A stretch of DNA of 64,000 nt from Roseibium hamelinense (GTDB lineage Bacteria; Pseudomonadota; Alphaproteobacteria; Rhizobiales; Stappiaceae), in NCBI RefSeq assembly GCF_007830545.1, contig NZ_VLLF01000002.1, positions 124,001-188,000 of the forward strand, in the 5' to 3' direction. The notes beneath the pieces were generated by a model, which saw only the letters and a program-made list of their open reading frames with translations, was not told the DNA's origin and ran no database searches. Shown here one piece after another: positions 35,957 to 43,979 of the stretch. Positions within the stretch are counted from its first letter, which is position 1, and the number at the start of each line of letters is the position of its first letter. The position numbers were made by a program, and so were the translations under genes.

Positions 35957-37177
35957 ATGGAGCGATTTAATACAGCGGTCGACGCCGCGCTTGCGTTGCG
36001 GCCGGATCAGCCAATTTACTGTTTTCGCCCCACTGTTCTGAAACAGGATGCCGAGGCTTTCAAAGCTATGTTTCCCGGCAAGACCGCCTATGCGGTAAAA
36101 ACGAACGGCGAACCGTTCGTGCTCGACACCTTGGCCAGGGCCGGTATCGACTGTTTTGACGTTGCATCCCCAGCCGAGTTCGCTGCTGTCAAGGCAGCCG
36201 CGCCGAAGGCAGAGATGCTATACATGCACCCGATCAAGGCTCAATCGGATATCCGTTTGGCGCTTGAAACCTATCGCATTCGCACGCTGTCACTCGATCA
36301 CGAGGACGAAGTTGCCAAGATCCTCCGGATCGTCCGCGCGCTCGACATCGATCCGGCCACGATCACGCTTTTCGTGCGGATCGCAACAAAGGGCCACGCG
36401 GCCTACGAGTTATCGAAAAAATTCGGGGCCGCGCCCGGCCATGCCGTCGAACTCCTGCAGCGCATTCACCGCATCGGCTTCAAGTGCGGCCTGTGTTTTC
36501 ATGTCGGCAGTCAGATCGAGGAACCGGAGACCTACGAGCGCGCTCTAGCGTCCGCAGACTGGATCCGCTCGCGGGCCGGTGTTCCGATTGTCGAGTTGGA
36601 TGTCGGCGGTGGATTTCCCGCCGTCTACGGACACGACCCGCGCCGGAAAGCACCAGAAATGCCATCGTTGCCAGAGCTGATGGGACAGGTCAAACATGAC
36701 ATTGTCGATTGGGGCTTTGATGATCTGCCACTGGTTGCCGAGCCGGGGCGGGTCATTGTTGCCCGCTGTATTTCATTGATTGTGCGGGTGCTGTTGAAAA
36801 AGGGCAGGCGGCTTTACATCAACGACGGCATCTGGGCTTCGCTGTCGGACAGCTGGACCGGTAAGATTACGCTTCCGGCACGGTTCATCCCTGATCCGGC
36901 GCGCAAAACCCGCGCAGGCAACCCCGACAAGATCGTCCCGTTTAAGGTCTGCGGAGCGACCTGCGACAGCGTCGATATCCTGTCCCGGCCGTTCTGGCTG
37001 CCCGAAACGGTCGACACCGGCGACTGGATCGAGATCGGCCATATCGGTGCCTACAGCTTGTCCTTGCGCACGCATTTCAACGGGTTTTACCCGGATACGG
37101 TGATCGAGGTGAACACCCCATTTGATGACGGGGCGGAGCCCGAAGGTTTTGCGTCAATCGAGACCATGGCAGACTGA
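35957..37177 (+). CDS. PLP-dependent ornithine/lysine-type decarboxylase
   Basis: 406 residues from ATG 35957, with GAGG seven bases before. It is a fold-type III (alanine-racemase-like) decarboxylase: TAYAVKTNGEPF with PLP lysine K48, HVGSQIEE (about 190), VELDVGGGFP, VAEPGR (phosphate loop) and the VCGATCDSVD catalytic-cysteine block near residue 335. This set is the ornithine/lysine decarboxylase group. The product would be putrescine or cadaverine, for polyamine supply. It is not preceded by a recognisable speF RNA element. A hairpin follows at 37203-37223. Confidence 0.9.
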   Translation: MERFNTAVDAALALRPDQPIYCFRPTVLKQDAEAFKAMFPGKTAYAVKTNGEPFVLDTLARAGIDCFDVASPAEFAAVKAAAPKAEMLYMHPIKAQSDIRLALETYRIRTLSLDHEDEVAKILRIVRALDIDPATITLFVRIATKGHAAYELSKKFGAAPGHAVELLQRIHRIGFKCGLCFHVGSQIEEPETYERALASADWIRSRAGVPIVELDVGGGFPAVYGHDPRRKAPEMPSLPELMGQVKHDIVDWGFDDLPLVAEPGRVIVARCISLIVRVLLKKGRRLYINDGIWASLSDSWTGKITLPARFIPDPARKTRAGNPDKIVPFKVCGATCDSVDILSRPFWLPETVDTGDWIEIGHIGAYSLSLRTHFNGFYPDTVIEVNTPFDDGAEPEGFASIETMAD

Positions 37178-37193
37178 AGTAGGGGCGCCCGAA

Positions 37194-37223
37194 GAAAAAA
37201 GACCCGGCTCATGTTGCGCCGGG
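37194..37223 (-). terminator. Intrinsic terminator for the BA14K gene
   Basis: CCCGGC (37203-37208) pairs with GCCGGG (37218-37223). On the minus strand a TTTTTT run (37195-37200) follows the stem. It ends the BA14K transcript and perhaps, weakly, that of the decarboxylase. Confidence 0.75.
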
Positions 37224-37315
37224 CCTGAGTTGCTCGCTTATTTGACGCTTGGCCAGTTCGGCTGGCCGGTCGCCTCCGCGCGGTTTTATGCGGGTCTTGT
37301 TGATCTTGCCGCAGT

Positions 37316-37795
37316 TTACTGACAGAACTTGCGAACCCCGCGATAGGTCATGTAGGTGCCCGATTGCGGGTCGAAGGACCGGAATTTGTTGGAGCAATAC
37401 CGGTACCAGGCCGGGGACCAGGGCTCAAAACCCATACGGGTGTGCGCGGGGCCGTAGACAGGACCGGGCGGTGGTGCCACTGGCGGATAGTATCCGGCCG
37501 GCGGGGGTGGCGGATAGTGCCGCACCGGCGGCGGGCCGGCATAGCTTGGACGGCTGGTCGCACCGAGCAAAATGGCACCGGCAGCCAGACCGATCACACC
37601 GGCTGCAACCGCGGCGCCAACATTGTTGTTGTTTTTCTTGTGTTTGTGGTGGCGGTGCTTCCTGTGGACGTGATGGTGGCCATGCCCGTTGCCATGCCAG
37701 CCTTTCTTGTTTCCAGCCTCCGCAGCCTCGATGCTTGGCATCAGAAGCGCCGCGCTCATGGCGACGGCCATCAGGTTTTTGGCGATCCGTTTCAT
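37316..37795 (-). CDS. BA14K-family protein with His-rich segment
   Basis: 159 residues from ATG 37795; the frame continues 5' to 37918 without coding character. A signal peptide ends near EAAEAG (about 28). A His/Lys-rich segment (HGNGHGHHHVHRKHRHHKHK) precedes a hydrophobic glycine-rich helix (VGAAVAAGVIGLAAGAILLG), a Pro/Tyr-rich linker and the C-terminal WYRYCSNKFRSFDPQSGTYM of the BA14K domain, with two cysteines. BA14K proteins are lectin-like antigens known from Brucella and relatives. The His-rich segment may bind metal. This localises to the envelope. Confidence 0.85.
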   Translation of the reverse strand: MKRIAKNLMAVAMSAALLMPSIEAAEAGNKKGWHGNGHGHHHVHRKHRHHKHKKNNNNVGAAVAAGVIGLAAGAILLGATSRPSYAGPPPVRHYPPPPPAGYYPPVAPPPGPVYGPAHTRMGFEPWSPAWYRYCSNKFRSFDPQSGTYMTYRGVRKFCQ

Positions 37796-38054
37796 GTTTG
37801 CGTCTCCAGTTGCGGGCGGCGGCCCGTCCTTGAGGGTCGATGGGAGATGTGTCCCCCGTGATCCGATGCGCCGACTATGGCGTGGCCGCGCTGAACCGGT
37901 TCTGAGACGGGCATTCATCTTCTGTTCAGATTTGGCTTTGGCCGTTTCAAACCGGCGACCGCCGCGCTATGTGGTTGTTTCAAGGGAGAGCCGGTTCGCG
38001 TGATGCGGCCGAAACGGGCGAAGGACGCACGCCTTTCGATCAAGGAGCAAGTCA

Positions 38055-38864
38055 ATGACCGTTGAAGCCGGCCCCGACGGGCTGAAGAATGTTGGCGCCA
38101 AGAAAGATAGCCCGAAGAAAGATGTGCTGCGGGAGACTGACGATGAGGCCCGCCGCCTGGCCAAAGGGCTGGTGCGCTCCGCCCGGTTCGGGTCTTTGGC
38201 GGCCCTTGAGCCGGATACCGGCTATCCGCTTGCGAGCCGGGTTGCCCTTGCAACGGACCTGGACGGGGCTCCGGTTATCCTGACCTCGACCCTCTCCGGT
38301 CACACATCTGCCATCATGGCTGACCCCAGATGCTCGCTCTTGTGCGGGGAGCCCGGCAAGGGGGATCCGCTCGCCCATCCCCGCGTCACATTGTTCACCA
38401 AAGCGCAGCGGATCGAGCGCGGGACCGAAACGCACGCCCGTCTGCGCCGGCGCTATCTTGCCCGCCATCCCAAGGCCGAACTCTATGTCGATTTTGGAGA
38501 CTTCTCGTTCTTCAAGCTGGACATCGGGCGGGCCAGCCTGAACGGCGGGTTCGGAAAGGCTTTCGAGCTCGTCCGGGAGGATCTTCTGGCACCGGTCTCA
38601 GACGCGGACGCATGGGCCGCGATGGAGACCGGGGCCGTCGATCACATGAACGAGGATCACGTCGATGCCATCAAGCTCTATGCAGAAGTCCTCGTAAAAG
38701 CCGGGGAGGCCAACTGGCGGATGGCCTGCCTGGACCCGGAAGGCCTTGATCTGGCAGCCGGAGACAAAGTCGCACGTCTCTGGTTCAAGGAATCGCTTGC
38801 GGACCCTGGCTTGCTGCGGGAAACGCTTGTTGCCCTTGCCCTTCAGGCCCGCAATCAGGATTAG
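38055..38864 (+). CDS. HugZ-like haem-utilisation protein (FMN-binding split barrel with DUF2470)
   Basis: 269 residues. The N-terminal half is a pyridoxamine-phosphate-oxidase-like split barrel: ARFGSLAALEPDTGYPLASR, then a TSTLSGHTSAIMADPRCSLL segment, and a DFGDFSFFKLDI strand. The C-terminal DUF2470 module begins AVDHMNEDHVDAIKLYAEVL. That architecture is HugZ-like, and DUF2470 commonly supplies haem-contacting residues. A role in haem binding or breakdown to use its iron is plausible. Neighbours do not encode a haem uptake system. Confidence 0.85.
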   Translation: MTVEAGPDGLKNVGAKKDSPKKDVLRETDDEARRLAKGLVRSARFGSLAALEPDTGYPLASRVALATDLDGAPVILTSTLSGHTSAIMADPRCSLLCGEPGKGDPLAHPRVTLFTKAQRIERGTETHARLRRRYLARHPKAELYVDFGDFSFFKLDIGRASLNGGFGKAFELVREDLLAPVSDADAWAAMETGAVDHMNEDHVDAIKLYAEVLVKAGEANWRMACLDPEGLDLAAGDKVARLWFKESLADPGLLRETLVALALQARNQD

Positions 38865-38946
38865 CCGGGACAGGAATTCAGAGCGAACTGTTGGAGACTT
38901 GATTAGTCGGTCTGTCGCCGCAACTCGGGCTCAATCATAAAGGCGC

Positions 38947-39972
38947 TCACTGCTTCGTTGAAATCGGGATCGCCATGAGGCCTTCGATTTCGGCCTTTGT
39001 CGCCTCGACATCCAGAGGTTTGTAGAGGCGGAAGGTGCCGTTCCAGCCCTCGCTCACCGTGACGGAGTGGTCGGTGTCGCAGTTGAAGTCGATGGTCATG
39101 GTGCCGTCGCCATTGTCCTTCATGCGCTTGTGGCCGATATAGAAATTGTCGCCCTCGATCCACGACCCGGCATTGTAGGTGGTAAGCGAGAAAAAGCCGC
39201 CATTGTCATAATCAAGGTTGGGCCGGGGAAAGGTGATCGTCTGGCATTTTTCGGCTGAGCCTTGACCATTGACGGCAGGCGTGTACTGGGCATATTGCGG
39301 CGGCAAACCACCCCAGCCCACGGCGGCCCCGTAATAGTAGTCGTTTTGCACAACGTCATCGAGCGTTGCCCCGAAGGCGTTGAAGCCGTCGAGGGTCGCC
39401 GTGCCGTTGTTCACCTCATCAATCAATTTCTGGCGGAACGCTTCGACCTCTTCCGCATCAAAGCCTTTGGAGGGATAAGGATTGGAGGATTTGGCGTCGA
39501 TCACCATGGCCGCCTGGGCCGCCTTGGTCTCGTCCAGGTCGTCGCTGATCTGGGTCCGTGCCAGGATGTAAATATGTGTGCCGCCGGTCAGGCTGTCCGG
39601 CGTGAGGTCGACGGTTTCGCCGGCATAGATCACGCCGTGGGTAAGATGGTTCTCGTCCATGTAGTGAATGAGCTGAAGCGCGCCGTTGGCCCGCTCGGGA
39701 ATGGAGAGCGTCGCCCCTTCCGCCACATCCACGACCGCCAGCGAATAGATTACATCGGCATTGGAGCGGATGATGGTCTGGTTTTCTTCCGTCACCGGAT
39801 CGTTATGGGTCCAGGTGTTCACCGGCGCTTGCGCCTGTTGGGCCGCGAAGTTCCAGTCGGTCTCGGCCACCACATAGTTTTCCGGAGTGACCGGCTCGGC
39901 CATGGCCGCCACAGGGCCAAAAAGAGCCAGTGCGGCGGCAGAGACGGCCAATTTCATAAGTGTCTTTTGCAT
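38947..39972 (-). CDS. Secreted DUF1254/DUF1214-type protein
   Basis: About 341 residues from ATG 39972, with AGGA 9-12 bases before; the signal peptide ends GPVAAMAEP. The middle and C-terminal parts match the DUF1254-DUF1214 type, with SNADVIYSLAVVDVAEG, and the late FFSLTTYNAGSWIEGDNFYI, TIDFNCDTDH and WNGTFRLYKP. The fold is beta-rich, and proteins of this type are periplasmic and of unknown function. Only 29 bases follow the gene upstream on the same strand, so these are an operon. The N-terminal domain appears shorter than in the partner. Confidence 0.85.
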   Translation of the reverse strand: MQKTLMKLAVSAAALALFGPVAAMAEPVTPENYVVAETDWNFAAQQAQAPVNTWTHNDPVTEENQTIIRSNADVIYSLAVVDVAEGATLSIPERANGALQLIHYMDENHLTHGVIYAGETVDLTPDSLTGGTHIYILARTQISDDLDETKAAQAAMVIDAKSSNPYPSKGFDAEEVEAFRQKLIDEVNNGTATLDGFNAFGATLDDVVQNDYYYGAAVGWGGLPPQYAQYTPAVNGQGSAEKCQTITFPRPNLDYDNGGFFSLTTYNAGSWIEGDNFYIGHKRMKDNGDGTMTIDFNCDTDHSVTVSEGWNGTFRLYKPLDVEATKAEIEGLMAIPISTKQ

Positions 39973-40001
39973 AGTGAAGTTCCTGTCTGGCACTCGTCTG
40001 A

Positions 40002-41489
40002 TCAATTGACTGGCTCAAGATCCGGTAGGGCGAAGCTTTTGTCGAAGAAGGCCTCTTCCGGTCCATAGAGACGGAAATAGACAAACCAGCCGTCATCTTC
40101 GGCTGTGGCCAGATGATTGCTTTCCATGCCCTCCGGAGCACTCGGCCCGATGAACAGATCAACGCTGCCGTCGTCATTGCGTTGGAGTTGCTCCATGCGG
40201 CTGTCGAGACTTGCGTCGGTGACCTCCGTTCCGCCGTTGTCGTATGGCCGCCGGGTGTCCTCGGAGTAAAGCGTCAGGGACCAGAAATTCGACACGGGAG
40301 CGTCCGCCGGAACGCTGAGCTTGTAGGTCTTGTCAGCGCGCACCAGCTCGCCATTGGCGTCTCGCTTGGTGGTCATATAGACCTGACCGACACCGGGCTT
40401 CGGGTTCACCATGCCTTCACTTGAGGTGACGGCCTCGTAGAACCACACGCCGCGCTCATCCAGTTCCACCCGCTCATCGGTGATCTGCGGCACCGTGAAG
40501 TCAAAGCTCTTGTACCAGGACGTTCCCTCCCACCAGGGCTCGGCAAAGCGCGGGTTGGTCTGCATGTTGCGCAGCATCAACTCGCCCATGGTGGCGCCAC
40601 GGGTCAGGATCTTCGCCTGGCGCTCATCCGGGGCAAAGGGCTCGCCTTTCTTGATGCCGAGCGGTTCCAGCATCGCCATCCAGACCTTGTCCTGTTCGCG
40701 GACCGGCTCTTCCTGAAGAACCGCATGGAGCACTTCCCAGTAACCAAGGCCGCGGGGCGGAGTGGCCGACCAGACGGGATCCTTTCCGATGATCGGGGTG
40801 GCCGGCCGCGGTTCCTCTCCATGACGGGCGAGTTTCAGGCCAGCCTTGACCGCTTCAGCGGCTTCCGGTGAGGCATCGAGAATGCGCACACCAATGAAGA
40901 GATTGTTGGTGGCGCTTTGCAGCACGAAGTCGGCCTCGCCTTCATAGGCCTTCAGATCGTCTTCCGGGCCCACGATGAGATAGGTGCCGCCTTCGCCCTT
41001 GTCCGGACCGGTCTGTCCGATGTCGGCGACCGGACGCTGCCAGGCATCCATCAGCATGCCCGCCATCGGCGCGGCAGGCACCTCGATGAAGACCGGCCCT
41101 TCCGCCAAATTGGTGAAGTTGATGACATACGGCGTGGTGAGGTTCGGCGTTAGAATGCCGCCCTTTTCGTTGAGCGACACCAGCACGGCAAAGTCGGTGA
41201 CCTCACTGGCCTCAAAAGCCTCATTTTGGGCGATCTGCCATTGCTTGTAACCGACCAAAGGTGCCGCCCAGATAAAGGACTGGACGGCACGCTGATAATC
41301 CATCTCGTCAAACAGGGCCTGAACGCTGGCGTCGGTGACAAAATTGTCTTGAAGCTCGATAACGCCAATCGGTGTTTCGATCGTCTCGTCCCCGGACAGC
41401 GTCGCGTTGTCCAGCGTGCGAACGTCCTGCGCCATGGCAGCAACGCCGGTTAAAAGGGAAAGGCTCAAAGCGAGGGAAGTCAGTTTCAT
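40002..41489 (-). CDS. Secreted DUF1254/DUF1214 protein
   Basis: 495 residues with a signal peptide (to about MAQDV). Residues about 60-190 hold the DUF1254 part (VQSFIWAAPLVGYKQWQIAQ, LTPNLTTPYVINF), and the last third the DUF1214 part (FWSLTLYSEDTRRPYDNGGT, then WFVYFRLYGPEEAFFDKSFA). It is probably an envelope protein with a beta-sandwich fold. A good site, AAGGAATTCCAATC, precedes the start. The family has unknown function but often sits in loci with hydrolases, as here beside an arylsulfatase. It begins the two-gene transcript on the minus strand. Confidence 0.88.
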   Translation of the reverse strand: MKLTSLALSLSLLTGVAAMAQDVRTLDNATLSGDETIETPIGVIELQDNFVTDASVQALFDEMDYQRAVQSFIWAAPLVGYKQWQIAQNEAFEASEVTDFAVLVSLNEKGGILTPNLTTPYVINFTNLAEGPVFIEVPAAPMAGMLMDAWQRPVADIGQTGPDKGEGGTYLIVGPEDDLKAYEGEADFVLQSATNNLFIGVRILDASPEAAEAVKAGLKLARHGEEPRPATPIIGKDPVWSATPPRGLGYWEVLHAVLQEEPVREQDKVWMAMLEPLGIKKGEPFAPDERQAKILTRGATMGELMLRNMQTNPRFAEPWWEGTSWYKSFDFTVPQITDERVELDERGVWFYEAVTSSEGMVNPKPGVGQVYMTTKRDANGELVRADKTYKLSVPADAPVSNFWSLTLYSEDTRRPYDNGGTEVTDASLDSRMEQLQRNDDGSVDLFIGPSAPEGMESNHLATAEDDGWFVYFRLYGPEEAFFDKSFALPDLEPVN

Positions 41490-41818
41490 GATTGGAATTC
41501 CTTTTCAGCTCAATCGGATTTCGCTCGATGTCCTGCGACGCTCGACACAAGAGTGACGCTGCGTCATTAACTCATCGTGAATGTTTGCCGGCTGACGTCA
41601 CTTTGCAGGCTCTGCGATTACGGATGATCCAACTCATCGGCGGCATCCTGTTCATCCACCGGTCAGCACAAAACAGGCCAAGGGCATTAATGAGGATATG
41701 TTGTTGCAAAACAGACGCTTAAGAAAAATCTGCCCAATTTGACCGGTCCGTTTCATTCAGATTTCGAAAACGGGTTTTGCGAAACAGGAACCTGCGGAGG
41801 GTTCGTTCATCCGTGACA

Positions 41819-41844
41819 AAAGCCTGGTTTCGGACCAAGGCTTT
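41819..41844 (-). terminator. Stem-loop with T-run on the minus strand
   Basis: AAAGCCTGGT (41819-41828) pairs with ACCAAGGCTTT (41834-41844) with one bulge. Minus-strand bases after it read TTTTGTC. A second terminator after the arylsulfatase. Confidence 0.55.
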
Positions 41845-41903
41845 GTTTGCCTCAAGGGCATGTTCAGAGTGCGTGCGCATGTCATGATACGCATCACACA
41901 AGA

Positions 41904-41930
41904 ACGGCCCTGGATTTGATCCGGGGCCGT
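41904..41930 (-). terminator. Strong stem-loop after the arylsulfatase
   Basis: ACGGCCC-T-GGAT (41904-41915) and ATCC-G-GGGCCGT (41919-41930) pair over 12 positions with one wobble and a three-base loop. The minus strand continues TTCTTGTGTG. Confidence 0.7.
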
Positions 41931-41977
41931 CATCTGATTTGGATAGTGTGTGAGTGGCTCCGTGGCCCCCACCGGCT

Positions 41978-43579
41978 CTATTGAGAAAAGCCGCCCTCAG
42001 AGCTTGTTTGCGCTTGCACCTTGCTTTCGTTGGTGACCGCAGTGCCCCGTGGTGGAAAGTCCTGGAACGTCGACAGATGGCGTTGCACCAACCGGGCCGC
42101 GGGACCAAAAGCCCACATCTTGGTGCCCATCCAGCGGGTGTACAATCCGCTCTCCTCCGCAGCCTTTTCATAAGGGTCCCGGCGGAGATTGAAGAGCAGC
42201 GGCGCGTTCAGCTCTTCTTTCGGCCCTGCCCAGCCATGTTCCTGGATTACGAAATGCGCTTTCCAGTCCCGGTACCGGACAGCCTGGAGGTCGGTGCCCT
42301 CATAGTAGATGATTTCATCCCGGCTGCTGCCGGCCGTTCCAAGAAGGTAGGGAAGCTGGTTATAGCCATCCAGATGAACGGTATACCCGTCATACCCTTC
42401 AAGCAGCTGCTCGGGAAGGTTTTCAGGGCCACCTGCCGCAGCAACCAGGGTCGGCATCCAGTCCAGGCCGCTGAAGATCTCATTGAGGACCTGCCCCTCG
42501 GCGATTTTGCCGGGCCAGCGAATGATCGCCGGAACCCGGAACCCGCCTTCCCAGGTGGTGCCCTTTTCGCCGTGAAACGGCGTGGTCCCGCCGTCAGGCC
42601 AGGTCATGGTCTCAGGTCCATTGTCGGATGTGAACACCACGATGGTGTTGTCAGCGATGCCAAGCTCGTCCAGCTTTGCGAGGACCTTGCCGACATTGTT
42701 GTCCAGCTCTTTCATGACAACATCCTGCAGGCCGCGGCCGTCCCCAAGCATTGCCTCGTATTCGGGACTGAGATGTGTCCACACATGGGCCCGTGCGGGC
42801 GCCATCCAGATAAAGAACGGCGTCTGGCTATCCACGGCCCGGGTCATGAAGTCAATCGTGTGCGCGGTGACTTCGTCATCCAGCGTTTTCTGCCGCTCCG
42901 GAGGTGCCGGCCCGTCATCGACGATCCGCTGTTTGCCAACCTTGCCCCAGCGCGGATCCACGGTGTCAGCCTCTGTCTCGGTCGCATAGGCGTGAATGAT
43001 GTTCCGGGGTCCGAATTGCGCCTCGAACTCCGGGTCCGAAGGCCAGTCCGGATCGACGGTGTATTCCATGGCGTTGAGATGATAGAGCCAGCCCCAGTAT
43101 TCATCGAACCCTTTGACGGTCGGCAGGTATTGGTTCAGATCGCCAAGATGGTTTTTGCCGAACTGGCCTGTCGCATAGCCAAGGGATTTCAACATGCTGG
43201 CAAGGGTTGGATCCTCGGCATTCAATCCGACCGGATCTCCCGGAAGGCCCACCGTATGCATGCCGGTGCGCACCGGAAACTGACCGGTGATGAAGGCAGA
43301 CCGGCCGGCCGTACAGCTCGGCTCCGCGTAATAGTCCGTGAGCCGCGCGCCTTCTGAGGCGAGTTTGTCGAGGTTCGGTGTTTCAATGCTCTTAATGCCG
43401 CCATGATAACTGCTCAAGCTTGCCCACCCGACGTCATCCGCCATGATGACCAGAATGTTCGGCTTTTCCGTTTGTGCAAGTGTCGGCGCAGCGCTCAAAA
43501 GAGCACAGACTGCTGCACCGAGCACGGAAGACACCTGCGATCGAAATCTGCCGGTGAACGGCCAATTGTGGTGTTTCAT
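41978..43579 (-). CDS. Secreted arylsulfatase
   Basis: 533 residues from ATG 43579, with a perfect AAGGAGG site; the frame is open further 5' without coding character. A signal peptide ends TLAQTE. The sulfatase core starts PNILVIMADDVGWASLSSYH (metal aspartates) and has PSCTAGRSAFITG: C89 is the residue to become formylglycine, but the pentapeptide is C-T-A-G-R, with alanine where C-x-P-x-R is usual. HTVGLPGDP and FTSDNGPETMTWPDG follow. It removes sulfate from an ester in the periplasm, for example from algal polysaccharides or phenols. It needs a maturation enzyme not in the window. Confidence 0.9.
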   Translation of the reverse strand: MKHHNWPFTGRFRSQVSSVLGAAVCALLSAAPTLAQTEKPNILVIMADDVGWASLSSYHGGIKSIETPNLDKLASEGARLTDYYAEPSCTAGRSAFITGQFPVRTGMHTVGLPGDPVGLNAEDPTLASMLKSLGYATGQFGKNHLGDLNQYLPTVKGFDEYWGWLYHLNAMEYTVDPDWPSDPEFEAQFGPRNIIHAYATETEADTVDPRWGKVGKQRIVDDGPAPPERQKTLDDEVTAHTIDFMTRAVDSQTPFFIWMAPARAHVWTHLSPEYEAMLGDGRGLQDVVMKELDNNVGKVLAKLDELGIADNTIVVFTSDNGPETMTWPDGGTTPFHGEKGTTWEGGFRVPAIIRWPGKIAEGQVLNEIFSGLDWMPTLVAAAGGPENLPEQLLEGYDGYTVHLDGYNQLPYLLGTAGSSRDEIIYYEGTDLQAVRYRDWKAHFVIQEHGWAGPKEELNAPLLFNLRRDPYEKAAEESGLYTRWMGTKMWAFGPAARLVQRHLSTFQDFPPRGTAVTNESKVQAQTSSEGGFSQ

Positions 43580-43871
43580 GAAAATCCTCCTTGATCCAGC
43601 GCAGTCCGCGCAAGATGCGTGCCAGCCCGGATAGGGCACCTGCCGCGTAGGCGGCCGCTGCGGCAACCACCACGCTGATCAAGTTTGGCGGGAATCGCAA
43701 TATCCCTAACTAACTTTACGTCAGCTTTTTGAAGTTTCGGAAACGAGGATATTGATTTTGCAAAGACCCTTGGCTGCGTCTTTTTGCAAAATGCGTCGGT
43801 TTCAAGCTTGTACCCCGCCTTGCCGGGGCCCTCGATCCTTCGGCAACCCAAACTGCCGCCATCCCCAATAC

Positions 43872-43898
43872 CCTCGCGAAGCAACTGACTTCGCGAGG
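43872..43898. terminator. Perfect 10-bp stem-loop
   Basis: CCTCGCGAAG (43872-43881) pairs fully with CTTCGCGAGG (43889-43898), seven-base loop. A clear T-run is lacking on either side, so terminator or RNA-processing site are both possible. Confidence 0.45.
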
Positions 43899-43949
43899 TC
43901 AATCTTGCGATTTTCAAATAAGGCTTGGGGGCTTGCGAGATAGGCTGGT

Positions 43950-43969
43950 GCGTGGCCAGGAGGCCACGC
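43950..43969 (-). terminator. Perfect 8-bp stem-loop just after the oxoprolinase stop
   Basis: GCGTGGCC (43950-43957) and GGCCACGC (43962-43969), loop AGGA. It lies 11 bases beyond the stop of the minus-strand gene. No T-run follows. Confidence 0.45.
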
Positions 43970-43979
43970 AGTGTTTTCG

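Larger units (their letters stand above)
41490..41977. other. Intergenic region with terminators and the DUF1254 promoter
   Basis: 488 bases without a credible gene. The right part holds two hairpins that end the arylsulfatase transcript on the minus strand (listed separately), and the left part is the promoter region for the DUF1254 operon. I see no operator motif. Confidence 0.4.
43580..43979. other. Intergenic region with hairpins
   Basis: 400 bases. It holds the arylsulfatase promoter near 43600-43750 and two perfect hairpins listed separately near the end of the oxoprolinase gene. No gene is convincing. Confidence 0.45.

Noticed and set aside
41954..43357. 467-residue open frame on the plus strand
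   Set aside because: It lies fully antisense to the arylsulfatase, which has signal peptide, active-site motif and a perfect ribosome site; the plus-strand frame has no recognisable motif.
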